A stretch of DNA of 64,000 nucleotides, taken from contig OMIX01000064.1 of NCBI GenBank assembly GCA_900299195.1, positions 32,109 through 96,108 on the forward strand, given 5' to 3'. Each line of letters opens with the position of its first letter. Positions within the stretch are counted from its first letter, which is position 1. Shown piece by piece: positions 49,672-58,337 of the stretch. The notes below the pieces were generated by a model that worked only from the letters and a program-made list of their open reading frames with translations, searched no databases and was not told where the DNA came from. The translations under genes were made by a program, and so were the position numbers. The stretch comes from Deltaproteobacteria bacterium. GTDB taxonomy: Bacteria; Bdellovibrionota; FAC87; UBA2466.

Positions 49672-51576
49672 ATGTTGGACTCCAAAATTCCAAGCGGTCC
49701 TATTGAAAAAAAATGGACCCAACGTAAGTTTGAAAACAAACTGGTGAATCCTGCCAATCGAAGAAAACATACGGTTTTGGTAGTGGGAACGGGTTTGGCC
49801 GGAGCCTCTGCGGCAGCAAGCCTAGCCGAACAAGGCTACAAGGTTAAAGTCTTCACTTATCATGAAAGCCCCAGACGAGCTCACTCAATTGCAGCACAAG
49901 GGGGAATCAACGCTGCTAAGAACTATCAAAATGATGGGGACTCGGTTCAACGACTATTCTATGACACGATCAAAGGTGGAGACTATCGAGCTCGAGAAGC
50001 TAATGTGTACCGACTCGCTGAAGTTTCGGTGAATATTATTGACCAATGTGTAGCTCAAGGAGTTCCCTTTGCTCGTGAGTATGGTGGGACTCTCACTAAC
50101 CGCTCGTTCGGAGGCACTCAGGTATCAAGAACTTTCTATGCCCGAGGACAAACAGGACAGCAGTTGTTGTTGGGGGCCTACAGTTCCCTGATGCGCCAAG
50201 TGGGAGATAACACGGTTGAGCTATTCACTCGTCATGAGATGTTAGATCTCATCACTGTCGATGGAAAAGCTCGAGGCATAGTGACTCGGGATCTAAAAAC
50301 TGGAGAAATTACCAACCACACCGGAGATGCAGTCATTCTAGCGACGGGTGGCTACGGAAACGTGTTTTTCTTATCTACCAATGCAAAAGCAAGTAACGTG
50401 ACCGCTTCTTGGAGAGCCCACAAAAGAGGGGCTTACATGGCAAACCCTTGCTTTACGCAAATTCACCCGACCTGCATTCCAGTTTCAGGGGACCATCAAT
50501 CTAAACTCACTTTGATGTCAGAATCTTTAAGGAACGACGGACGGGTTTGGGTTCCTAAAAAAACCGGAGACAATCGAGGGCCTTTAGAAATTTCAGAAGA
50601 TGAAAGAGACTACTTTTTAGAAAGAATGTACCCTGCCTTTGGAAATTTGGTCCCGAGAGATGTGGCGTCTCGAGCTGCAAAAAGAATGTGCGATGAAGGT
50701 CGAGGGGTGGGGAGCAGTAAGCTCTCTGTCTATCTTGATTTTGCAGAGTCCATTCAACGCATGGGGGAATCTAAAGTCAGGGAAAAATACGGCAATCTTT
50801 TTCAAATGTACGAAAAAATTACCGATGAGAATCCCTACAAAGTCCCCATGAGAATTTATCCAGCAGTTCACTACGTCATGGGAGGTTTGTGGGTTGACTA
50901 CAATCTCATGAGCAATATCCCTGGACTTTTCGTTTTAGGAGAGGCCAACTTTTCTGATCATGGTGCTAACCGTTTAGGAGCTTCGGCTCTGATGCAAGGT
51001 TTGGCCGATGGGTACTTCATTGCCCCCTACAGCGTCGGTAATTATATTGGGGGTGAAAAGTTAGCTTCTATCAAATCAGACCATGAAGCCGTCAAAGCAA
51101 CTACCCAAGCCGTAAAAGAAAGAATCGAGAGTTTCAAAAAAGTTAATGGAAATCAAAGTGCTGAAACTCTTCACAGAAAATTGGGCAAAATCATGTGGGA
51201 TCATTGTGGCATGGCCCGAAATGAGAAGGGGTTGAAAGAAGCTATCCAACAAATCAAAACCCTTAAAGAGGAGTTTTGGAGCACTTTATGGGTTCCTCAG
51301 GACGACCGCTGTTTGAGTTCGGAAATTGAGAAAGCGGGCCGTGTCGCCGATTTTATCGAGCTCGGAGAACTCATGTGTATCGATGCCTTGGAACGTCGCG
51401 AGTCTTGCGGTGGCCATTTCCGAGAAGAGATGCAAACTCCAGAGGGGGAAACTTTACGAGATGATGCAAATTACTCTCATGTGGCGGCTTGGGAATTTAT
51501 GGGTGATAAACCCAAACTCCACAAGGAGCCTCTCAATTTTGAATTTGCTCACATTGCCCAACGTAACTACAAGTAA
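49672..51576 (+). CDS. sdhA: Succinate dehydrogenase flavoprotein subunit
   Basis: [75 protein letters not shown]. Confidence 0.97.
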   Translation: MLDSKIPSGPIEKKWTQRKFENKLVNPANRRKHTVLVVGTGLAGASAAASLAEQGYKVKVFTYHESPRRAHSIAAQGGINAAKNYQNDGDSVQRLFYDTIKGGDYRAREANVYRLAEVSVNIIDQCVAQGVPFAREYGGTLTNRSFGGTQVSRTFYARGQTGQQLLLGAYSSLMRQVGDNTVELFTRHEMLDLITVDGKARGIVTRDLKTGEITNHTGDAVILATGGYGNVFFLSTNAKASNVTASWRAHKRGAYMANPCFTQIHPTCIPVSGDHQSKLTLMSESLRNDGRVWVPKKTGDNRGPLEISEDERDYFLERMYPAFGNLVPRDVASRAAKRMCDEGRGVGSSKLSVYLDFAESIQRMGESKVREKYGNLFQMYEKITDENPYKVPMRIYPAVHYVMGGLWVDYNLMSNIPGLFVLGEANFSDHGANRLGASALMQGLADGYFIAPYSVGNYIGGEKLASIKSDHEAVKATTQAVKERIESFKKVNGNQSAETLHRKLGKIMWDHCGMARNEKGLKEAIQQIKTLKEEFWSTLWVPQDDRCLSSEIEKAGRVADFIELGELMCIDALERRESCGGHFREEMQTPEGETLRDDANYSHVAAWEFMGDKPKLHKEPLNFEFAHIAQRNYK

Positions 51577-51587
51577 GGGGAATTAAC

Positions 51588-52331
51588 ATGAAGCTTAACT
51601 TAAAAATTTGGCGTCAAAACGGACCCTCGGCTCCTGGAAACTTTGTAGATTATCATGTCGATCACGTTTCCCCAGACATGTCTTTTCTGGAAATGTTGGA
51701 TGTCCTCAATGTTTCTTTGGTCAACAAGAAGGAAACTCCGATTGAGTTTGATCATGATTGCCGTGAAGGTATCTGTGGCTCGTGTTCGTTAATGATTAAT
51801 GGAAATGCTCACGGTCCTGAAACAGGAACAGCGACGTGTCAGCTGCACATGCGAAGATTTAAAGAGGGCGATACCATTGTGATTGAACCCTGGAGAGCCA
51901 AAGCTTTTCCTGTCATCAAAGATTTGTCGACGGATCGAACGGCTTTTGACCGTATTATGGCCGCTGGAGGTTTTGTATCGGTAAATACGGGAAATGCTCC
52001 AGAAGCTAACAGTATCCTTGTGGGCCACGACACTGCCGAAAGTGCCATGGATTCTGCAGCCTGTATCGGTTGTGGAGCCTGTGTTGCCAGCTGTAAAAAT
52101 TCATCTGCGATGCTCTTTGTTTCTGCCAAAGTATCTCACTTGGCCCAATTGCCTCAAGGTCATCCCGAGAGGGCAAAACGGGTGCGAGGGATGGTGACTC
52201 AAATGGATCAAGAGGGCTTTGGGAATTGCTCAAACACTGGGGCCTGTGAAGCGGCTTGTCCGAAAGAGATCACTTTGGAAAATATTGCACAATTGAATCG
52301 AGAAATTGTTAGAGCGGTATTTAAAGATTAG
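51588..52331 (+). CDS. sdhB: Succinate dehydrogenase iron-sulfur subunit
   Basis: [50 protein letters not shown]. Confidence 0.97.
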   Translation: MKLNLKIWRQNGPSAPGNFVDYHVDHVSPDMSFLEMLDVLNVSLVNKKETPIEFDHDCREGICGSCSLMINGNAHGPETGTATCQLHMRRFKEGDTIVIEPWRAKAFPVIKDLSTDRTAFDRIMAAGGFVSVNTGNAPEANSILVGHDTAESAMDSAACIGCGACVASCKNSSAMLFVSAKVSHLAQLPQGHPERAKRVRGMVTQMDQEGFGNCSNTGACEAACPKEITLENIAQLNREIVRAVFKD

Positions 52332-52350
52332 TCCAAACTGAAAAAGTGAA

Positions 52351-52389
52351 GTTAATCTTGAAAAGGGGTCAACTCATTCAAGATTGAAC
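52351..52389. repeat. Hairpin with GGGGTCA loop, related in architecture to the 18146-18288 element
   Basis: AATCTTGAA (52354-52362) - AAGGGGTCAACTCA - TTCAAGATT (52377-52385), between convergent sdhB and khpA stops. Confidence 0.65.
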
Positions 52390-52396
52390 ACAAAGA

Positions 52397-52645
52397 CTAT
52401 TCGATAATTTCTAAAACAGAACGCTTTCTCAACTTGGTCGATGCACCCGTAAGAATGGTTCTTAAAGCCTTAGCGGTTTTGCCCTGTTTCCCAATCACTT
52501 TTCCGAGATCTTCTTTAGCCACCACTAGTTCAAATACAGTGGTTTGCTCACCCGTAATTTCTGAAACTTTAACGTCCTCGGGAATATCCACTAAAGCTCT
52601 AATCATGGTTTCTAGCAGCTCTTTTAACGTAGGTTCGTTCGCCAT
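52397..52645 (-). CDS. khpA: KH-domain RNA-binding protein KhpA
   Basis: LLETMIRALVDIPEDVKV...LVVAKEDLGKVIGKQGKTAKALRTIL with GxxG loop. Confidence 0.92.
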   Translation of the reverse strand: MANEPTLKELLETMIRALVDIPEDVKVSEITGEQTTVFELVVAKEDLGKVIGKQGKTAKALRTILTGASTKLRKRSVLEIIE

Positions 52646-52819
52646 GGGCTCTCCTCATTATGCGCGTCAACTATGCAATTATATAAAATTACTACTCTAT
52701 TTATCCCTGAGCAATGAGATTCTTATTACGCAGCGATTCCTTAAAGAGCTTGAGTGAAAACGCCGATAACAAAGAGACGTTTCACACACTGTCATGACCC
52801 AGTTAACCAAGAGGCAAAA

Positions 52820-53746
52820 GTGAGCGATAACGATTTTAAAGACGATCAAGAACAGAGGGAAAAGACTCAGATTGGTTCGCCCCGAATGAAATCTGAGGAT
52901 TCATCACAAGCGATGGATCCCTGCCTCACCCAACTATCAGGTTTGGGAAGTGGGCAGGTATTCAATCTTAAAAATCAAACTCTGAAAATTGGGCGTGACC
53001 GGGCTTGCCAAATTTGGGTTGAAGACCCTCATATTTCACGAATTCATGCGGTGATCTCCAATGAAGGAGAGACTACCACTCTTAAAGATGAAGGAAGCAC
53101 CAACGGTGTCTTTATCAATGGAACTAAAATTAAAAATCAGGTTTTAAAAAATGGAGATCGCATCCTGATTGGAACTCGACTCTTTTTTAAATATTCTTTG
53201 GAGTTTGCGGACTATCAAAGGGTTCAAAATCAAAAGTACATGCAAGCTAATTGCGATAGCCTCACCAAACTCTATAATAAAAGATTTTTTGTCGATGTTC
53301 TTTCTCGAGAACTTAGTTACAGTAGGAGAAATAAGAACCCTCTAAGTCTTTTGATGTTGGATATTGATTATTTCAAAAAGATCAATGACTCCTATGGACA
53401 TTTGGTGGGCGACAGAGTTTTAGCTGAAATCGGAGAACTGATTAGAAAAACACTAAGACACGAAAATATCGCTTGTCGCTACGGGGGAGAAGAATTTGCC
53501 GTGGTTTTAAGAAATACTGGGCCCATGGCGGCGGAAACTGTCGCTGAAAGGCTCAGATCTACCATAGAAAAAACTAATTTCACCCATTTGAATCAACAAC
53601 TCAAAGTTACCATCAGCATCGGCATTGCCACTTTTGACCACAATAATTTCGAGACCTACGAAGAGCTTATCAAATACGCGGATGAACTTCTCTACGAATC
53701 CAAACTGAATGGCAGAAATCGTATCACACTCAAAAAAGCAGCTTAG
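52820..53746 (+). CDS. FHA-domain diguanylate cyclase (GGEEF), DgcB-like
   Basis: FHA: LKIGRDRACQIWVEDPHISRIHAVIS..STNGVFING; GGDEF: DSLTKLYNKRFF..RYGGEEFAVVL; GTG start at 52820 with AGAGG RBS preferred over 52754. Confidence 0.93.
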   Translation: MSDNDFKDDQEQREKTQIGSPRMKSEDSSQAMDPCLTQLSGLGSGQVFNLKNQTLKIGRDRACQIWVEDPHISRIHAVISNEGETTTLKDEGSTNGVFINGTKIKNQVLKNGDRILIGTRLFFKYSLEFADYQRVQNQKYMQANCDSLTKLYNKRFFVDVLSRELSYSRRNKNPLSLLMLDIDYFKKINDSYGHLVGDRVLAEIGELIRKTLRHENIACRYGGEEFAVVLRNTGPMAAETVAERLRSTIEKTNFTHLNQQLKVTISIGIATFDHNNFETYEELIKYADELLYESKLNGRNRITLKKAA

Positions 53747-54288
53747 TTTTTCTTAAGAACTGGGACTGGATTTGGATAAACTGAAGGCGGTAAAGTTCCC
53801 TCTTCGATATTCTGCTTTTGCGCCCGCTGAAAGTCAGCTAGTAAAACAAAACCGAGGGAATCTCCATACGAAGAGCCACACACTTTAACTGGAATGACTA
53901 AGGGCCCTGTGCGCGGTTTAGTTTTCGAGTCTTTCTTGATACCTTGGGGCTGCGTGACCTTAAATCGGGAATCGGCCAATTCATATAATTTAGAAATCAC
54001 TCCAAAGTTTTTAAACTCGGCAGGGACTCCCAATCGCATTAATTCTACAGTTCCACTGAGATGAGTTAGGACCGGAGTTTCATTCATCAGGCTTTTCCAA
54101 CCCTGCTGAGGGTCATTGTACATTTCTCCCAATGCCCCTACGAATAAACTCGGATCTTTATACACACGCAGTTCCGATGATAACTTAACCTCTTCACAGA
54201 GAGAGTGTTCAAATTCTGATAAAACATGAACTGCAAAAACAGGAAACTGAAATAACCCTACTAAAATGAAGATAACTATTTTCTTCAT
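53743..54288 (-). CDS. Hypothetical exported protein
   Basis: MKKIVIFILVGLFQFPVFA signal peptide at 54288. Confidence 0.6.
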   Translation of the reverse strand: MKKIVIFILVGLFQFPVFAVHVLSEFEHSLCEEVKLSSELRVYKDPSLFVGALGEMYNDPQQGWKSLMNETPVLTHLSGTVELMRLGVPAEFKNFGVISKLYELADSRFKVTQPQGIKKDSKTKPRTGPLVIPVKVCGSSYGDSLGFVLLADFQRAQKQNIEEGTLPPSVYPNPVPVLKKN

Positions 54289-55310
54289 TTTGTTCCCCCA
54301 ACCACTTTTTCTAGACGATTTAAAACGGAAGGGGCCGCATCCCAAATCGATTGTTCTAATAAGGCTCCTGCTGCTTTCTTATGACCGCCCCCATGTTCCG
54401 TTAAAGACCGAGCAAAACTTGCCACATCAATATTGCCCTGAGAGCGAAATGAAACTTTAGTTTTTCCCGAAGCGAGTTCAAAAAACAAAACCGCGACTTC
54501 AATTCCTTGTGTTAAAAAAAGATGATCTATGATTCCTTCTCGATCATCATCGGTGGCTTGATATTTTTTGAGGGTTTGCTGAGGCAGAACACTCCAAATA
54601 ATCTTCCCCTCACCGGTCAATTCGGACCGATTTAAAGTCTCTGACATCATTTTCAAACTGGAAAAACTTCTCTCAAGCATTCCTCGTTCCCCAACTCGAG
54701 TAAAATCAAACCCAGTTCTTAACAATAAAGCCGACAACTCCATGACTTCTGGGGTGGTATTGGAATGTCTGAAAAATCCGGTGTCAAAAACTAATCCTAA
54801 ATAGATTTGTTGAGCAAAATCAGAATCAACTCGAGTTTTAAAGTCGGAAGACTGAGATAAATGGTACATCAGCTCAGTGGTGGAAGAAGCGGTCGATTCC
54901 ACAATCCGAATCGAGTAAGGAAACTCGATACTCACGGCATGATGGTCGATAAAAACGGTGGTTTTGGCTTTTTCAAAATAAGGACGAACTCTACCTGCCC
55001 GATCAATGCCTCCATCCACAATAATCGCCACATCGAAAGTAGAAGATTCCTGGGTAGCTCCAAAAGATTCCGGAGTGTGAACGACATCCGCCGCAGGCAA
55101 AAATTGATACCGCAAGGGAAGGGGCTCATCATTGATAATTCTCACCGCTGCTTTGGGAAATCTTTGGAGCAGCATGGTTCTTAAAGCCAACTGGGCTCCA
55201 ATGGAATCTCCATCAGCGGCCCCGGGAGATGTGATCAGCACTCGAGTTGATGATTCCATGGCTGCCATCCATTGAGTTATTTCTGATTTAAACTTTTTTA
55301 CATCCACCAT
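54285..55310 (-). CDS. nrnA: DHH/DHHA1 phosphoesterase (NrnA-like oligoribonuclease/pAp phosphatase)
   Basis: ITSPGAADGDSIGAQLAL; VFIDHHAVS; EHGGGHKKAAGA. Confidence 0.9.
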   Translation of the reverse strand: MVDVKKFKSEITQWMAAMESSTRVLITSPGAADGDSIGAQLALRTMLLQRFPKAAVRIINDEPLPLRYQFLPAADVVHTPESFGATQESSTFDVAIIVDGGIDRAGRVRPYFEKAKTTVFIDHHAVSIEFPYSIRIVESTASSTTELMYHLSQSSDFKTRVDSDFAQQIYLGLVFDTGFFRHSNTTPEVMELSALLLRTGFDFTRVGERGMLERSFSSLKMMSETLNRSELTGEGKIIWSVLPQQTLKKYQATDDDREGIIDHLFLTQGIEVAVLFFELASGKTKVSFRSQGNIDVASFARSLTEHGGGHKKAAGALLEQSIWDAAPSVLNRLEKVVGGTK

Positions 55311-55440
55311 AAGGATTTGACTCGGTTACTCCGGATTCCGCCCATTGATTGGGTTAAAGTAAACTCCTCCTTGAAGCAACCGTCAACGCCTTATTCTATT
55401 GTTATTTCAATGAGTTAGTTGTATCCTAAATTCAATCTCT

Positions 55441-55974
55441 ATGACATCTCACTCTCTAAAACCTTTTTCTAATCCTCCTAGCCCCTTTTCTATTATTGTG
55501 GAGACTCTCTTAGAAAGAGACCATCTGAAATTCGATTTTACTTTAACGGGTGATATCACCACTTTGAATTTGCCCTCCCCTGCTGAAAATCCGAAACGCA
55601 CTGAAGGTCTTTACCATCACACCTGTTTTGAAATTTTTTTAAAACGTGGGATTCACTATTTTGAGTGGAATTTTTCTTTTACCGGAAATTGGTGTGTCTT
55701 TGAGTTTGAAGATTATCGAGTCCCCGCCCAAACAAAAAACAATCTGGGGTCACACCTTTTTTCCTTATCTCATCTTTCTCATGGGGCCACTGCCGCCTCT
55801 ATGAAAGTTTCTATTCCCATTAACGAAATAAGCCTTATAGAAAAAGAGAAGCTCCAATTAGGCATTTCGGCGGTTTTAGAACATCCGAAGGGCATTCTTT
55901 CCTATTGGGCTTTAAACCATCCCCATACCCAACCCGATTTTCACCATCCCAAAAGTTTTATTGAGCTACTTTGA
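55441..55974 (+). CDS. DOMON-like domain protein
   Basis: GLYHHTCFEIFLKR...YFEWNFSFTGNWCVFEFEDYR...LSYWALNHPHTQPDFHHPKSFI. Confidence 0.8.
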   Translation: MTSHSLKPFSNPPSPFSIIVETLLERDHLKFDFTLTGDITTLNLPSPAENPKRTEGLYHHTCFEIFLKRGIHYFEWNFSFTGNWCVFEFEDYRVPAQTKNNLGSHLFSLSHLSHGATAASMKVSIPINEISLIEKEKLQLGISAVLEHPKGILSYWALNHPHTQPDFHHPKSFIELL

Positions 55975-56989
55975 TAACAACTTTTCCAAATTGAGTGCCT
56001 TTTTGGAGATAATCGTGGGCTAAACCCACTTCTTGGAGGGAAAACTCACGATCGACCACAGCCCTTAAAGCTCCCGTTTCAAATAGTTTTAGAATTTGTG
56101 GAAAATCTCTTTTGCTTCCCATGGTAGAACCCAATAACGATAATTGCCTAAAAAAAAGATGTTTCAAATCGGTGATCCCTTCTCCCCCGCTAGTGGCTCC
56201 GCAAGTTACTAAGACCCCACCCGATTTCAAACATTTGATGTTCTTTTCCCAAAACGCTTTTCCGACATGATCTAAAATAATATCGGCTCCAAGTTTCCAG
56301 TGTTGTTTTATCGCTTTGGCAAAGTCGGTCTCTTTAGAGTTTATGATGATATCGGCTCCAAGTTGTTTAGCCCGTTCCAATTTTGAGGCTTGAGTCGAAG
56401 TCACAGCAACTTCTGCCCCTAGCCCTTTAGCCATTTGAATCGCAATAGAACTGACTCCACTTCCTGCACCGTGAATTAGAACCCTATCTCCAGCTTTAGC
56501 TTTAGCCCGAATCACCAGCATTTGCCAGGCGGTAGTAGAAACTAATCCGAGCGAGGCGGCCTCTAAGAAACTTAAGTTTTTAGGTTTGAGAAATAGATTA
56601 GCTTCGGGGACAGAGACATACTCTGCATGAGTGCCGCTTACTTGCTCACCTAAAATTGCGTACTCTGAGCAAAGACTTTCCCACCCTTCAAGACAGTGGG
56701 AACAATGGCCGCAACTGATACCTGGATGGACAATCACTTCGTCGCCCGGATTAAAATGCTTGCATTCCAATCCTAACTCGACGACCACTCCCGAAGCATC
56801 TCCTCCTAAGACATGGGTTGAGAATTTTTTCAAACCGGGCCAACCTTCGCGAACCCAAAGATCTAAATGGTTCAAGGCTGAATAATGAACCTTAACTAAG
56901 ACTTCCCCGTTTTTTGGACGAGGACGAGGAATTTCTCCGACCAAAATTTTATCAATCCCTCCGTGTTCGTCGAAGTAAGCAGCTCTCAT
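55958..56989 (-). CDS. Zinc-binding MDR-family dehydrogenase/quinone oxidoreductase
   Basis: NHLDLWVREGWPGLK; LGGDASGVV; CGHCSHCLEGWESLC; HGAGSGVSSIAIQMAKGLGAEVAVTS. Confidence 0.92.
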   Translation of the reverse strand: MRAAYFDEHGGIDKILVGEIPRPRPKNGEVLVKVHYSALNHLDLWVREGWPGLKKFSTHVLGGDASGVVVELGLECKHFNPGDEVIVHPGISCGHCSHCLEGWESLCSEYAILGEQVSGTHAEYVSVPEANLFLKPKNLSFLEAASLGLVSTTAWQMLVIRAKAKAGDRVLIHGAGSGVSSIAIQMAKGLGAEVAVTSTQASKLERAKQLGADIIINSKETDFAKAIKQHWKLGADIILDHVGKAFWEKNIKCLKSGGVLVTCGATSGGEGITDLKHLFFRQLSLLGSTMGSKRDFPQILKLFETGALRAVVDREFSLQEVGLAHDYLQKGTQFGKVVIKVAQ

Positions 56990-58116
56990 GATTTAGTTCC
57001 GTAGCTCCTTCTTGCAATTAACAAAGCTCGAGGCATCTGTTGAGACTTGAAATATTGGAAAAAATATCGAATAAGTTCAAATCCCACCCACGCGATATAC
57101 ACCCAAGTGATCACTTCTCGAGTTGAAGAGAAAATAAATTGAACTAGCCAAAGCACAAAAATCAGGGAGGCATCCCCAATGGAAAATTCAAGATCGAGTA
57201 GTAACATGCCTACAAGTAGCGATTGCACAATAGTGAGTAACAACTCCGATTTGTGACTTGCATCAAACGTCACAGCTTCATAGTGGCCTAGAGAAAGATT
57301 GAACACCAACGGGATCATTCCAGCTAACATCGTCCACTGGTTAATGTTACTACCCATCATGTTCATCACTGCCATCGGAGCCTTATTTTTTTGGCGGGCC
57401 CAGTTGAAAGCTGAGACTTTTTCGGGGAATTCAGACAGAAAAGGAGCAACCCATTGAATAAATACAAAGGTTGAAATTCCAAATCTAAGCGACCACCTCT
57501 GAAGAGTGTCCACAAAGGGATGGACACTAAAATAAAGAGCCACTCCGCCCACAGCAAACAAAAGGACAGTTCCTATCACTTTTGGAACTGGGGCTAACTT
57601 GATCAACTGTTTTCCTATCCAAGGAAGATCCTCCACTTCCTCTTCATCATGAGCAGGAAAAGAACGTAACATCCAAAGATAAGTCCCATAAATTCCAAAT
57701 AACGCTGCTGAGTCCCACAGGTTTAACGACCCCTTGGCCCACACAAAAATAAAATAAAGAATAGAAACGAAAACACAAAGGACACTTAAAAAATCTTGGT
57801 CATCCAAGCTGATGGCCCGAATAAACTTTTTGGTCTTCACACCTTGAAAAAAGAAATGCACAAAAAAGATCATGGGTAACCCTAACCCCGTAATCAATCT
57901 TAAAGATCCGGTTAGGTTTGCGATCATCAAGCTTCGTTCTTGTCGCCAAGCGATATTGGCTTCCACCGCAAATTCAGGAAGAGTTTGAAGCCAAGCTAGA
58001 ATACTCAACGCTAAAGCTCGTGACATAAAAGTTTGTGCTGTTTCGGCAGCCCAACCGATGACAAAAGCTGAAAGTAAAATAACAACAAGACTCCAACTTT
58101 CTAAAAGAAACTCCAT
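56986..58116 (-). CDS. Sodium/calcium exchanger-like (CaCA superfamily) membrane protein
   Basis: Two alpha-repeat-like segments: LPEFAVEANIAWRQERSLMIANLTGS and LSEFPEKVSAFNWARQKNKAPMAVMNMMGSNINQWTM. Confidence 0.72.
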   Translation of the reverse strand: MEFLLESWSLVVILLSAFVIGWAAETAQTFMSRALALSILAWLQTLPEFAVEANIAWRQERSLMIANLTGSLRLITGLGLPMIFFVHFFFQGVKTKKFIRAISLDDQDFLSVLCVFVSILYFIFVWAKGSLNLWDSAALFGIYGTYLWMLRSFPAHDEEEVEDLPWIGKQLIKLAPVPKVIGTVLLFAVGGVALYFSVHPFVDTLQRWSLRFGISTFVFIQWVAPFLSEFPEKVSAFNWARQKNKAPMAVMNMMGSNINQWTMLAGMIPLVFNLSLGHYEAVTFDASHKSELLLTIVQSLLVGMLLLDLEFSIGDASLIFVLWLVQFIFSSTREVITWVYIAWVGFELIRYFFQYFKSQQMPRALLIARRSYGTKS

Positions 58117-58337
58117 GAGTTTATCTTCGCTCCTGTATTAAAGTTTGACAGTTTATGACAAGAATGGGCCGCTCTTAAGCCTTACCCTATCCTTGTTCTT
58201 CAAAAATGGCCTTATTATTACTGTCTTTTGGGGCCTTTGTCACAGATAAATACGGCACTCCCCTTGCACCAGTGAGAGGTGCCATGCGTGGCTAGTGAGA
58301 GGGGTCTGCTCTCATCCGAGTTTTGAGGAACGTTGGA

